Source: Gracilibacillus orientalis (GTDB lineage: Bacteria > Bacillota > Bacilli > Bacillales > Amphibacillaceae). Taken from it: a stretch of 64,000 nt of DNA. A program made the position numbers and the translations under genes. The notes under the pieces are model-generated. The model had not been told where the DNA came from. It saw only the letters and a list, made by a program, of their open reading frames with translations, and did no database searches. The stretch's first letter is position 1; each line of letters begins with the position of its first letter. The stretch lies in assembly GCF_900114645.1 (NCBI RefSeq), contig NZ_FOTR01000012.1, forward strand, positions 1 to 64,000, given 5' to 3'. Positions 19,349 to 27,020 of the stretch are shown piece after piece.

Positions 19349-19522
19349 TTACAATTTCTTATCTTTTATCATTTCAGCTATCTCGAGTGCCTGCATAATA
19401 GAACGCATAATTAATCTCGACTCTTCTCTGGAAAATTCAACACTGTCACTGACGTAGTTGTTACCTAAGTAATAAATAGCTATTAATCTTTCTAGTTCAC
19501 GAATTGCATCATCTAAACTCAT
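19349..19522 (-). CDS. Small phage protein, 57 aa, unknown function
   Basis: An acidic helical protein beginning MSLDDAIRELERLI and ending EMIKDKKL, with a strong ribosome site (TGGAGGGA) 6-7 nt before the ATG. It lies between the ImmA-type gene and the integrase, 18 nt after the former, so the three are probably co-transcribed. No family is recognised. Spacing and ribosome site support it as real. Confidence 0.7.
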   Translation of the reverse strand: MSLDDAIRELERLIAIYYLGNNYVSDSVEFSREESRLIMRSIMQALEIAEMIKDKKL

Positions 19523-19540
19523 CTCAATCCCTCCAGGCTA

Positions 19541-20245
19541 TTAGTAAGTAATAATATGATGAGACTGTGCATTAGCTTCTTTTCGTTTAATCTGATTAAC
19601 AATATTGCGAATCTCTTCTTCTCTGAAGCCTGTTTTACGCAAGCCTTCTATGAAAGTCTTAAAGTCAGGTTGTTCCCAAAAGGGAAGATCTCCATAAATA
19701 TCTATGGTTTTAGGTTCTTCATTGACTACTGGTGGGAGCGATACCAACTTTTCAAATTCTTTTTGGAAGAGAGCTCCGTTAACTTGGTTCTCATAATGCT
19801 TCAATCGCTCGTTTGCAAAATCTATCGTTACTTGAAAAGTATTAGCAATCATATCAACGGTTTCTGAACGATACTTTAAAAAATCAATTTTATGAAGCAT
19901 AAAGGTAGGTACTGCAAAGTGAAAAGCAAAATTGCGTGCTCTATATTCCTGTAGATCTTTAAATGATTCAGGTAATTCTTGTTGATCACCATAGTGATGA
20001 AGAACATGGCCAAGTTCATGAAAAAATTGCTGCCTTTGTAAAAAAGAATGCAATCGTGAGTCTATTTTGATAATCTTTATGCCAGAGAAGATACCAGATA
20101 TTGAAGGTCCTTTATGCGCCTTTAATAAGATGTTATATTCATCAGCTATAGTTTCTACATCTAGCAATTGCAATGGTGATCTGACATGCAATCTTTTTAG
20201 TTCCTTTTCAATTTCCATTTCTAAGTTAGTTGGCATGTAATCCAT
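19541..20245 (-). CDS. ImmA/IrrE family metallopeptidase
   Basis: Zinc metallopeptidase with the HELGH motif at residues 76-80. ImmA-type proteases of mobile elements cut the element's own XRE repressor and trigger induction, as described for ICEBs1. The peptidase domain covers about residues 30-150; the C-terminal tail is unique. The likely target is the repressor encoded at 24219-24590. Unusually the two genes are not adjacent but are split by a roughly 4-kb cargo block. Its promoter carries an SOS box (20376-20387), so DNA damage probably raises its level. Confidence 0.9.
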   Translation of the reverse strand: MDYMPTNLEMEIEKELKRLHVRSPLQLLDVETIADEYNILLKAHKGPSISGIFSGIKIIKIDSRLHSFLQRQQFFHELGHVLHHYGDQQELPESFKDLQEYRARNFAFHFAVPTFMLHKIDFLKYRSETVDMIANTFQVTIDFANERLKHYENQVNGALFQKEFEKLVSLPPVVNEEPKTIDIYGDLPFWEQPDFKTFIEGLRKTGFREEEIRNIVNQIKRKEANAQSHHIITY

Positions 20246-20263
20246 ACTATCCAGCCCCTTTTG

Positions 20264-20277
20264 CGAATATTCGTTCG
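20264..20277 (-). promoter_or_regulatory. Second, weaker LexA-like box
   Basis: CGAACGAATATTCG on the minus strand, 19 bp before the ImmA-type start, differs from GAAC-N4-GTTC at one position. It may be a downstream auxiliary SOS box in the leader. A short GGCT/AGCC hairpin with T6 lies near 20290-20310 between this box and the promoter and may attenuate transcription. Confidence 0.3.
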
Positions 20278-20369
20278 TTTTAAAGATGAATAAAAAAGCC
20301 TTATCCTGGCTAAAGGTAGATTACAGATTGTAATCCAAAAATGGTAATAAATGAGTAATGCATATACCC

Positions 20370-20397
20370 ATTATAGAACATTTGTTCTATTTTGCAA
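20370..20397 (-). promoter_or_regulatory. SOS-type promoter of the ImmA gene
   Basis: On the minus strand TTGCAA (20397-20392), a 16-bp spacer and a perfect TATAAT (20375-20370). The spacer is filled by GAACATTTGTTC (20376-20387), a perfect match to the Bacillus DinR/LexA core GAAC-N4-GTTC, with arms extended to ATAGAACA/TGTTCTAT. LexA bound here would directly block RNA polymerase. The rest of the 326-bp gap to 20571 holds no gene. Confidence 0.7.
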
Positions 20398-20571
20398 GAA
20401 GAAATGATGTTCACATTTACATGAATGTTATATATACAATACTGATTTCATTCTTTGTTATAGTAAATATCATACTTATACCAAGGGTGATAACAACGCT
20501 CATTTGTCAATAAAAAAAGCATGAATTTACTTGATAAGTAAAATCCATGCCTGCTTATTTCCATCATAATT

Positions 20572-21648
20572 CTATGAGTTATATTGTTTTAAAAAGTTTA
20601 ACTGATCATAAAGTAAATAACCGTCATGTTGAAGCCTAGCTACAACTATGCCAGGAAGTATATCCTGACTTTTGGCAAACTGTTCTATATTTTTTTTATC
20701 AAATTCTTGTGTGCTAACAAAATCCTTATAATCATCAGGGTGGATAAAGAAGTCTCTTGCAAATTTATTTGCTTCTTTTTCCTTGTGAGAAACTTCTTGG
20801 AATTCTAAATCATGTTCCAAGGTTATTAGTGATTCTTCAGGTATATAGTGAAGTAATAAATGTCCAATTTCATGAATTAGAGCAAACCAGACATGATCAT
20901 GGGATTTAAACCGACCACTTAAGAAGATAGATGGGTGTTTTTTATAACTTGTTAGCGCACCTCTCACTTTACTATTAACTACAGCATCGCAAAACACCAG
21001 ATATATCCCTAACCTGTTGAGTAATTTCCTTGCACTCTTTATAGAACTTTCATAATCTGTGTTAAGAGCAAGTTTTTTAAATTTAGATAATGATTTCTCT
21101 AATTTCTCTTTGTCGTATCTTTTATTAGTTAAATCGTTATTCTGAATTTCGACTTCTTCCCTAGCTAAATTTAGCCAAATTGCAATTGCTTCTTTTTCAC
21201 CGCCATCTTCCATAAAATCAACGTCTAAATTAGAATATACCTTATCAAATTGTTCAAAGTTACTTAATCTCAGCAACTTAAGCATTTCATTTGCTTGTTC
21301 TTTTAGATCAAGGTCTAATCCAGAAAATATTTTTGAGAAATTAAACCTCTTATCGAATGTTTTTAATGTAGCTTCGTCAAACTCATTAGCAAGGTCGTTT
21401 CTAGCTTTATATTCTCTATATTTGCTCTCATAATTTAACCAATATGAAGCGGGTACAGAGTGTATGATTTTTTCCAATCGAATTGCAAAATCTTCAGTTA
21501 ACCTACTCTTACCATTTAAAAGGTTGGATATGTGTTTCTCGCTTATGCCCATTCTTTTTGCAAGGTCTTTTTGGCTTATCTCAAGTTCATCCAAATAGTC
21601 TTTTATTACAAAGCCAGTAGGTACTATAAACTCATTACTCAATACCAC
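20572..21648 (-). CDS. higA: HigA-type antitoxin: XRE domain fused to ImmA/IrrE peptidase domain
   Basis: N-terminal helix-turn-helix (about residues 13-68, SQKDLAKRMGISEKHISNLLNGKSRL). A helical middle follows, then a C-terminal ImmA/IrrE-like metallopeptidase domain with HEIGH at 259-263. This long HigA architecture pairs with RelE-like HigB toxins in many Firmicutes. It lies 9 nt downstream of the toxin gene in the usual toxin-first higBA order. The antitoxin should neutralise HigB and repress the operon; the role of the peptidase domain in such fusions is unsettled. Confidence 0.85.
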   Translation of the reverse strand: MVLSNEFIVPTGFVIKDYLDELEISQKDLAKRMGISEKHISNLLNGKSRLTEDFAIRLEKIIHSVPASYWLNYESKYREYKARNDLANEFDEATLKTFDKRFNFSKIFSGLDLDLKEQANEMLKLLRLSNFEQFDKVYSNLDVDFMEDGGEKEAIAIWLNLAREEVEIQNNDLTNKRYDKEKLEKSLSKFKKLALNTDYESSIKSARKLLNRLGIYLVFCDAVVNSKVRGALTSYKKHPSIFLSGRFKSHDHVWFALIHEIGHLLLHYIPEESLITLEHDLEFQEVSHKEKEANKFARDFFIHPDDYKDFVSTQEFDKKNIEQFAKSQDILPGIVVARLQHDGYLLYDQLNFLKQYNS

Positions 21649-21657
21649 CCCTCCTTT

Positions 21658-21972
21658 CTAATGATAATCCTCAATATCTTTTATTAGGATTTCATTTATT
21701 GTTTTAAGGTCATTTTCATTATATTCACCATGAGGTTGGATGATAATACGATAATTTTTAGAAACATTTATTCCCCAACAATCACTAAAAGTGCCTTTAA
21801 GTTTATGCCTGCGGGGGGGAGGATCACATGAAATATCCTCAAGTGAATTAGCTGCTCTTAATTCAGACAGTCTTATCGATAGTTTATCGTATAATTTATT
21901 GTATTGTTTTTTTATAAGTCTTGGATTATTAAGTATTTTCTCCAACTTTCTAGAGGAGTATAGAATATTCAT
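21658..21972 (-). CDS. higB: HigB-type toxin of the RelE/ParE superfamily
   Basis: A 104-aa basic protein with the RelE/ParE fold pattern: an N-terminal helix, a central PPPRRHKLKG strand block, and NYRIIIQPHG near residue 77. It is expected to cut mRNA at the ribosome when free of HigA. Its coding sequence contains a C7 tract (positions 21813-21819 on the plus strand read as G7), a possible slippage site that would knock out the toxin. It is transcribed from its own promoter, just upstream of higA. Confidence 0.82.
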   Translation of the reverse strand: MNILYSSRKLEKILNNPRLIKKQYNKLYDKLSIRLSELRAANSLEDISCDPPPRRHKLKGTFSDCWGINVSKNYRIIIQPHGEYNENDLKTINEILIKDIEDYH

Positions 21973-21997
21973 ATGGTTCCTCCTTCTTTATAAGAAT

Positions 21998-22026
21998 ATT
22001 TTACCAAAATTAACCCCGTAGGTCAA
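21998..22026 (-). promoter_or_regulatory. higBA promoter
   Basis: Minus strand TTGACC (22026-22021), 17-bp spacer, TAAAAT (22003-21998), followed by AAGGAGGAA and the higB ATG. It is divergent from the sce7726-type gene, whose promoter (TAGACT, 17 bp, TATAAT at 22061-22066) lies next to it. Confidence 0.6.
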
Positions 22027-22091
22027 TTTTGTAGGTGTAGACTAATTGATTTAGTGAATGTATAATTTATATAGATAGGAGTGTTCGGTAA

Positions 22092-22907
22092 ATGATTAGT
22101 AAAAAAATTGATTGTTTTGAATATGGTCAATTATTATTTGAAAATTATTCAACGGTCTTAAGCAATGAAAATGTTGAGGACAGAATAATTAATACCTTTA
22201 ATGGAAATATAGAACCTGATTACTTTAAAGAAAACAATATAACTCCAAGGGTATTTATTAATGAATTTCTGTTACGTTATTACCCAAATGAGACATCTAT
22301 AAAATCTACATTTATAAATAATGTACTTTTAAAATCAACTAATCATGTGACAGTCTTTGAGTTAAAAGTAGGTAATAGTAGACTCGATTTATGTAAAATA
22401 AACGGCATTAGTACTGCTTTTGAAATTAAAACAGAGTTAGATACATCTGTAAGATTAGAGCACCAAATGGAGGATTATTTTAAAACTTTTGAAAAAGTAT
22501 ACTTAATTTGCTCAGAAAGCAATATTGACAAGATGATTGATAAAATACCAAAAGAGTGCGGTATTTACACATATTATTCGACTAAAACTGGGAGATACAT
22601 TTTCAAGAAAAAAAGAAGTGCAATTAAATCTAGTCAAATCTCTTCATACAGTCAATTATCATCATTAACAAAAAAAGATTTACAAGTTTATTTTAAATGT
22701 AAATATGATATTGATAAAGATTCAATGATAGAGATGATCATTAATTCAAACACAAACAAAGAAATAAATAAAATATTTAAATTATGTTTAAAGAATAAAT
22801 ACTTAAAAAAATGGGAATTTCTTTTAGAAAACAAATCCGATATCTTGGAGATAGATTATCAATGGTTTTATAAAAATTTACTATCACCAGAAATAGTATA
22901 CCAGTAA
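22092..22907 (+). CDS. sce7726 family protein
   Basis: A 271-aa protein. The centre matches the sce7726 family pattern: NEFLLRYYPNE, then FELKVGNSRLDLCKING, then AFEIKTELDTSVRLEHQ. The conserved Glu, Asp, Glu-x-Lys and Gln resemble a PD-(D/E)xK nuclease core (about residues 90-130), which is my inference. The family has no established activity and is often found with sce7725/beta-type partners and in phages or islands. The C-terminal 100 residues are Lys/Ile-rich. It has its own promoter and converges on the beta-family gene 11 nt away. Confidence 0.72.
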   Translation: MISKKIDCFEYGQLLFENYSTVLSNENVEDRIINTFNGNIEPDYFKENNITPRVFINEFLLRYYPNETSIKSTFINNVLLKSTNHVTVFELKVGNSRLDLCKINGISTAFEIKTELDTSVRLEHQMEDYFKTFEKVYLICSESNIDKMIDKIPKECGIYTYYSTKTGRYIFKKKRSAIKSSQISSYSQLSSLTKKDLQVYFKCKYDIDKDSMIEMIINSNTNKEINKIFKLCLKNKYLKKWEFLLENKSDILEIDYQWFYKNLLSPEIVYQ

Positions 22908-22922
22908 TTACAGGTATACTAT
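22893..22922. terminator. Bidirectional terminator-like hairpin between convergent genes
   Basis: ATAGTATACC / GGTATACTAT is a perfect 10-bp stem with a 10-nt loop. It straddles the stop codons of the sce7726-type and beta-type genes and is followed by T-rich sequence on each strand. Confidence 0.6.
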
Positions 22923-24013
22923 TTTGTTGCTTGCTGATGAATATATCTTGCTAAAGTATAATATATCCAACTGGGCCAACCACCAAATGAGCCTTTTTTT
23001 GCATTATCTCTAATGGCTTTTATTATTGGACAAGTATTTGTTTTATCTAATAATGAGACGTTATTTAATACTTCTTGTACTACATATGGATAACCAGTTA
23101 CTCCCAAAGTTTTATCTTCATTAACAATTGAAAAAAACTTATTTTTATCCTTAAGGAAAATTAATGCTAGAGCTGAACCATTATTTCCACCACCGGGACT
23201 TGGTAATCGATCTTTTAATCCTCCAAAGTCACCAAAACCATTTAGTTTATATTGCCTGTATTCAGTTGCAACAATATTATCAATAATTCGTGTAAATTCT
23301 AAGTTATTAAATTCTGAGTTATATTTTTTCCTAGGTCGAGGGGAATTTAATAAAATTTTTTTAGCATTTGTTTCAATTTCTTGAAATTCTTGTAGCTCTA
23401 TAAATTTTGCTTCAGCGTTTTGCTCTCTTATATCCAACATTATAAAATCATGGTGTGATAACTTTGCAATTTCTTCAATGTAATCTTCTAAATAATTATC
23501 TGTAATTCTCAGAGCTATACATGAATTGTTTTTTTTAAGTTCAGTAATAAATGAATTAAGATCAGTAATACTCATTTTAAAACCATCTTTTATTGAAATA
23601 GTAGGTATTAGATTTTCGTAGTCCTTAATTTCTAACATCCTATCCCTATAGTAACTATAATCCCTACTTAAACTAAATGATAACTGCACATCACTAACTT
23701 TTACATTTTTATATTCATTTGGTTGATGCCTAAAAAAATCTATAAAAGCTCTTTTTCCTTGAAGATTAGTTACAATTTCATCTAATGTTTTAATATCTTC
23801 AGGTTTATTTGGTAGTTTTACTTTGGTTTTTATCTTGTTTCCAGGTTTTAGTGTTTTAACAGGGTCTCCGGTTTTTGGATCAATCTTAAATCTATCGTTA
23901 TATTTTTCTGTTATTAGTTCAAATAAAGGCATTATAGATTCGCCGAAATGTTGATTCAGATCCTTAGTTACTTTTATTTCTTGTGCTAGATTTTTCATAA
24001 TAGGTACATACAT
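22919..24013 (-). CDS. Beta family protein (phage T4 beta-like / sce7725-like)
   Basis: A 364-aa protein. It opens MYVPIMKN...IMPLFELITEKYND and contains repeated ALRITD / MLDIRE segments suggesting a TIM-barrel-like repeat. It ends with GGWPSWIYYTLARYIHQ. This matches the Beta_protein family, a group with no proven enzyme activity that often neighbours sce7726-like genes in mobile elements. The ATG at 24013 is chosen for its AAGGAGGAG site; the open frame runs further to 24079 without one. It forms a convergent pair with the sce7726-type gene and has its own promoter region. Confidence 0.72.
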   Translation of the reverse strand: MYVPIMKNLAQEIKVTKDLNQHFGESIMPLFELITEKYNDRFKIDPKTGDPVKTLKPGNKIKTKVKLPNKPEDIKTLDEIVTNLQGKRAFIDFFRHQPNEYKNVKVSDVQLSFSLSRDYSYYRDRMLEIKDYENLIPTISIKDGFKMSITDLNSFITELKKNNSCIALRITDNYLEDYIEEIAKLSHHDFIMLDIREQNAEAKFIELQEFQEIETNAKKILLNSPRPRKKYNSEFNNLEFTRIIDNIVATEYRQYKLNGFGDFGGLKDRLPSPGGGNNGSALALIFLKDKNKFFSIVNEDKTLGVTGYPYVVQEVLNNVSLLDKTNTCPIIKAIRDNAKKGSFGGWPSWIYYTLARYIHQQATK

Positions 24014-24090
24014 AGTACTCCTCCTTGCATAATATAATATGTATAAACATTCATAAAAAGACAAATTTTTCCCTAACAATTAAAAATAAA

Positions 24091-24108
24091 AAGCGTATAA
24101 ACGCTTCT
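24091..24108 (-). terminator. Terminator of the repressor gene
   Basis: On the minus strand AAGCGT-TTAT-ACGCTT is followed by T5ATTTTT. It lies 110 nt past the repressor stop and before the beta-type gene, so the cargo genes appear transcriptionally separate from the repressor. Confidence 0.7.
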
Positions 24109-24218
24109 GGTAATAAAGTTTTTCATACAAAATACCTAAATAGATGATAAATAATTAACATTATTAAACGAACTGAATTAATAATGTTAATTTAACAATG
24201 TATTATAATGATAATTGA

Positions 24219-24590
24219 TCATGGTTTTTTTTTATTATTTTTCTGCCACAAGAAAAACTCAACTTCTTTTTTAAGCTGATCTTTTAATTCTTTCTTTTCC
24301 TCTTCTGTTAAGGAATCTAGATCGTAACCGAAGAAGCCTTCAACAGATTCAGATTCTGGCTTTTTATCTATATATCCCGCCTTTTCTAGTAATGACTCAT
24401 AAGGATAGTCATAAGAATCAGAGAGTCTTTTTAGAGTTTCTGGGGACGGTTTTAAAGGAGTTTTGGTGTCTCTACGGAATCCCTTTTCAATATCTGATAT
24501 GTAGGAATGACTCAGGCCGGTATCTTTAGCTACTTCCCTTAAAGATTTCTTACCTCTTAGTTCTTTCAATAATTCCCCAAGCTCGTTCAT
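24219..24590 (-). CDS. Phage XRE-family repressor (CI-like)
   Basis: A 123-aa protein with an N-terminal helix-turn-helix (about residues 5-60: LREVAKDTGLSHSYISDIEKG) and a Glu/Lys-rich helical C-terminus. It lacks a LexA-type self-cleavage domain, which fits inactivation by a separate ImmA protease. The ATG at 24590 is chosen because TGGAGTGATA precedes it; the open frame continues to 24734 through the operator region. It is divergent from the Cro-like gene and probably the master lysogeny repressor. Confidence 0.85.
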   Translation of the reverse strand: MNELGELLKELRGKKSLREVAKDTGLSHSYISDIEKGFRRDTKTPLKPSPETLKRLSDSYDYPYESLLEKAGYIDKKPESESVEGFFGYDLDSLTEEEKKELKDQLKKEVEFFLWQKNNKKKP

Positions 24591-24620
24591 TATCACTCCA
24601 ACTTTCAAAAAAGTATAGTA

Positions 24621-24719
24621 TGTACTACATATTGTAATCTTTATTTTACAATCAATAAATAAAAAAGCAAAAAAAACCTGTTGAACATAGTTGACAATTA
24701 GTAAACAGTGTACTACAAT
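24621..24719. promoter_or_regulatory. Divergent early promoters and operators
   Basis: The rightward promoter is textbook: TTGACA (24691-24696), 17 bp, TACAAT (24714-24719). The 9-mer TGTACTACA occurs twice, at 24621-24629 in front of the repressor gene and at 24709-24717 over the rightward -10. The left copy sits in a palindrome TAGTA-tg-TACTA. These are the best candidate operators for the repressor and Cro-like protein. Confidence 0.6.
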
Positions 24720-24762
24720 GAAAAATGTAAACAATGTGCGACAGAGAAAGCGAGGTGATTTA

Positions 24763-24951
24763 ATGAAAAATAATTTAAAATTCTTAAGACGTAGTCAAGG
24801 TTTTAATTTAACCCAACAGCAATTAGCGGACGAGTTAAAAGTTTCAAGGCACACCATCATTTCAATTGAAAATGGATCAAATACAACTGGAGAGATGGTT
24901 ATAAAAATTGGTCATTTTTTTAACAAAGATCCAAGAGATATTTTTTTATAA
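24763..24951 (+). CDS. Cro-like XRE-family regulator
   Basis: A 62-aa protein that is essentially one helix-turn-helix domain (LTQQQLADELKVSRHTIISIENG). It is the first gene of the rightward early operon, opposite the repressor, the usual position of a Cro protein. The ATG at 24763 is preceded by GCGAGGTGATTT. Upstream in-frame ATGs overlap the promoter and are rejected. Confidence 0.85.
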   Translation: MKNNLKFLRRSQGFNLTQQQLADELKVSRHTIISIENGSNTTGEMVIKIGHFFNKDPRDIFL

Positions 24952-24998
24952 ATGATGTCGCACAAAACGAACAGAATAAATCTAAGGAGGTGATCTGA

Positions 24999-25211
24999 AT
25001 CTCAGATAAGAATGGACAAAAACAAAAAGTTACTGTTGATTTTGGTCGAGTGAATCTGAAAAGTTTGGTCCTTACTAACGATATTCAACATTACGAAAAG
25101 ATGAAGGCTCAAGACAATATAGGAGTATTGTTTGAGCCTCAAGTTATAAAAAATATGGGTTGTACAAACTCTACCGATTTTTACCTAATTGGGATTCAGG
25201 CGGATAAATAG
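24999..25211 (+). CDS. Small phage protein with a possible AUC start, or a start-codon mutant
   Basis: A 70-codon open frame that reads like real protein (ends STDFYLIGIQADK). The 12-nt ribosome site AAGGAGGTGATC is a complete match to the anti-SD, and 8 nt after its GGAGG comes ATC, directly behind an in-frame TGA. No ATG, GTG or TTG exists near it. The first GTG is at 25050 and has no ribosome site. Either AUC is used as start, or an ATG-to-ATC change has silenced the gene. No family is recognised. Confidence 0.5.
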   Translation: MSDKNGQKQKVTVDFGRVNLKSLVLTNDIQHYEKMKAQDNIGVLFEPQVIKNMGCTNSTDFYLIGIQADK

Positions 25212-25418
25212 GATTGTCATCACTGTCCCAAATTAGATTAACGAAATAGACTTCATTTCCTAGATTAAATGTTGAAATTCGTTTTCAACCTAATTCAACA
25301 TGTTTTTGAACATATTCAAGGTCTTTATTTTCAGTTTTTCTTTCAAATTTCTCATCATGGTTACCTCCTTTCTAGTACTAGTTTACTAGATTGGGGTGGA
25401 ATAACAAGGAGGTACACA
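25212..25418. other. Gap without a clear gene; degenerate coding signs on the minus strand
   Basis: On the minus strand AAAGGAGGTAACC precedes an ATG (near 25360) with only 22 codons before a stop. Further on, a different frame reads FNLGNEVYFVNLIWDSDDNPIYPPE and stops near 25178. This may be a broken minus-strand gene with a frameshift. On the plus strand nothing is seen until the AAGGAGG of the DUF771 gene. Confidence 0.3.
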
Positions 25419-25742
25419 ATGCTTGAAATAAACATGAAAGTTGATCCAGATGCTATAAAAAAGGAATTATATGATCTCCTTTATGATGTAGTATCAGACA
25501 TCACTGAAGATCACAAGCAAGAAAACGAGTTACCGTTTCTTTTAAGCAAGCGAGAATTGGCCGAGCATATTTTTAACGTTAGTGCTCAGAGTTTAAATAA
25601 TCACATCTTGCACCGGGAGGACTTCCCGAAGATTCACGTCGGTGAAAGGGTTCTATATCCTCGTGATCAGGTAAAAGAATGGATCCATAAAAACATCGAA
25701 GTTATTGAACAGCAAACTACTAGATTAAGCATCATTAAATAA
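25419..25742 (+). CDS. DUF771 family phage protein
   Basis: A 107-aa protein of the DUF771 type common in the early region of Firmicutes phages. It has an excisionase/MerR-like helix-turn-helix (SKRELAEHIFNVSAQSLNNHIL) followed by FPKIHVGERVLYPRDQVKEWI. It probably binds DNA; its exact role is unknown. The ATG at 25419 follows AAGGAGGTAC; the upstream frame to 25269 lacks a ribosome site. Confidence 0.82.
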   Translation: MLEINMKVDPDAIKKELYDLLYDVVSDITEDHKQENELPFLLSKRELAEHIFNVSAQSLNNHILHREDFPKIHVGERVLYPRDQVKEWIHKNIEVIEQQTTRLSIIK

Positions 25743-25760
25743 TTTTTGGAGGTGCACTAA

Positions 25761-26438
25761 ATGCAACAATTAGTATTTATCCAAAATGAACAGATTGTTA
25801 CAGACAGTTTAACAATCGCAGAAACATTCCAAAAAGAACACGCACGAGTAATGAGAGACATTCGAGAATTAGAATGTAGCCAAGAATTTCGGGTCGGCAA
25901 TTTTGCCGAGTCAAGCTATATCAATACTCAAGGTAGATCATATCCAAAATTTATCTTAACTGAGCAAGCATTTACATTATTGGTCATGGGTTACACCGGT
26001 TCACAAGCTCAACATTTCAAAGAAAAATACATTGCAGAGTTCCACAAAATGCGAGAGCAATTACAAAACAATGTAAAAGTATTAGATGACCGAACAGCAT
26101 TTATCCAATCCTTAAAGATGACAGTTGAAACTGCTGAACGTCAGGATCAACTACAAAAAGTAGTAAACGATCAGCAGCTAAAGCTATCAACACTCAAATC
26201 GAAAATGGATGAACAGATTACCCTTGATCACGGTGAACAACGCCGGTTTCAAAAAGGTGTTGCTCATAGGGTATACCAATTCACAGGAGATAGAAGCGAA
26301 GCTAGCAGACTGTTCCGTGAATTATATAGGGAAATTAAAGATAGATTTGGCGTTTCCAGTTATAAAGACGTTAAACGAAAAGACCTGCAAACTGCTCTGA
26401 ACTACATCGAGAATTGGGTGCCGAGAAAAGTATCTTAA
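25761..26438 (+). CDS. Rha family regulatory protein with ORF6C domain
   Basis: A 225-aa protein. The N-terminal Rha domain (about residues 1-95) has the typical pattern DSLTIAETFQKEHARVMRDIREL, NFAESSYIN and RSYPKFILTEQAFTLLVMG. A coiled coil (about 100-145) and a C-terminal ORF6C-like domain (QKGVAHRVYQFTGDR...) follow. Rha proteins act as phage regulators or antirepressors. It follows the DUF771 gene by 18 nt with a TTGGAGGTG ribosome site. Confidence 0.88.
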   Translation: MQQLVFIQNEQIVTDSLTIAETFQKEHARVMRDIRELECSQEFRVGNFAESSYINTQGRSYPKFILTEQAFTLLVMGYTGSQAQHFKEKYIAEFHKMREQLQNNVKVLDDRTAFIQSLKMTVETAERQDQLQKVVNDQQLKLSTLKSKMDEQITLDHGEQRRFQKGVAHRVYQFTGDRSEASRLFRELYREIKDRFGVSSYKDVKRKDLQTALNYIENWVPRKVS

Positions 26439-26507
26439 CTCCCTAACTTTACCTTACAAAATCTATTTGTAAGGTTTCTATAAAACATTATTACAAAGGA
26501 GAACATT

Positions 26508-27020
26508 ATGAAATTAGGAGAATTAATAAAAAGATTTAGAGACGATGAGGGTTTAACGCAAAAAGATTTCGCTGAAGAAATGCATGTTAGTTCTTCCTTG
26601 ATCGCATTGATCGAAACGAATAAAAGAGCCGTCCAGGAAGATTTCGCACAGAGGACTTTAAAGCAGTATGACGATCCAGTTTATGCAATGGAAGTCATTC
26701 GAGAGTTCTCGGACGGATATACAGCTCCTAGATTAAATGGTAATGCAGTCGAGTGGCATCGATTAGCTTTAGAAGAACTTGCGATTACTGAGGTGCAAGA
26801 AGCAGTCAAAATATTAAATGATGTAAGTTTTGTCAAGAAACCTGATGAGACGGAGTTAGAAGAGTTAGATCGAATAGAAAATGTTATAGCTGAATTACTA
26901 GATGCCGAACTTGCAGTAACAAACTTGAAAGCAATTTTAGCCAAGGAATACCACCTATCACTGAAAACAATCAGTAAAAAAAGGATTCCATATTGGAAAT
27001 CGCAAGGATGGATATCATGA
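26508..27020 (+). CDS. XRE-family transcriptional regulator with helical C-terminal domain
   Basis: A 170-aa protein. The first 60 residues form a helix-turn-helix (LTQKDFAEEMHVSSSLIALIE). The rest is an acidic helical domain of unknown family, with ELEELDRIENVIAELLDAELAV and a final LSLKTISKKRIPYWKSQGWI. It is probably an additional early regulator. It is separated from rha by 69 nt containing a CTTACAAA...TTTGTAAG hairpin (near 26453-26473). Confidence 0.75.
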   Translation: MKLGELIKRFRDDEGLTQKDFAEEMHVSSSLIALIETNKRAVQEDFAQRTLKQYDDPVYAMEVIREFSDGYTAPRLNGNAVEWHRLALEELAITEVQEAVKILNDVSFVKKPDETELEELDRIENVIAELLDAELAVTNLKAILAKEYHLSLKTISKKRIPYWKSQGWIS

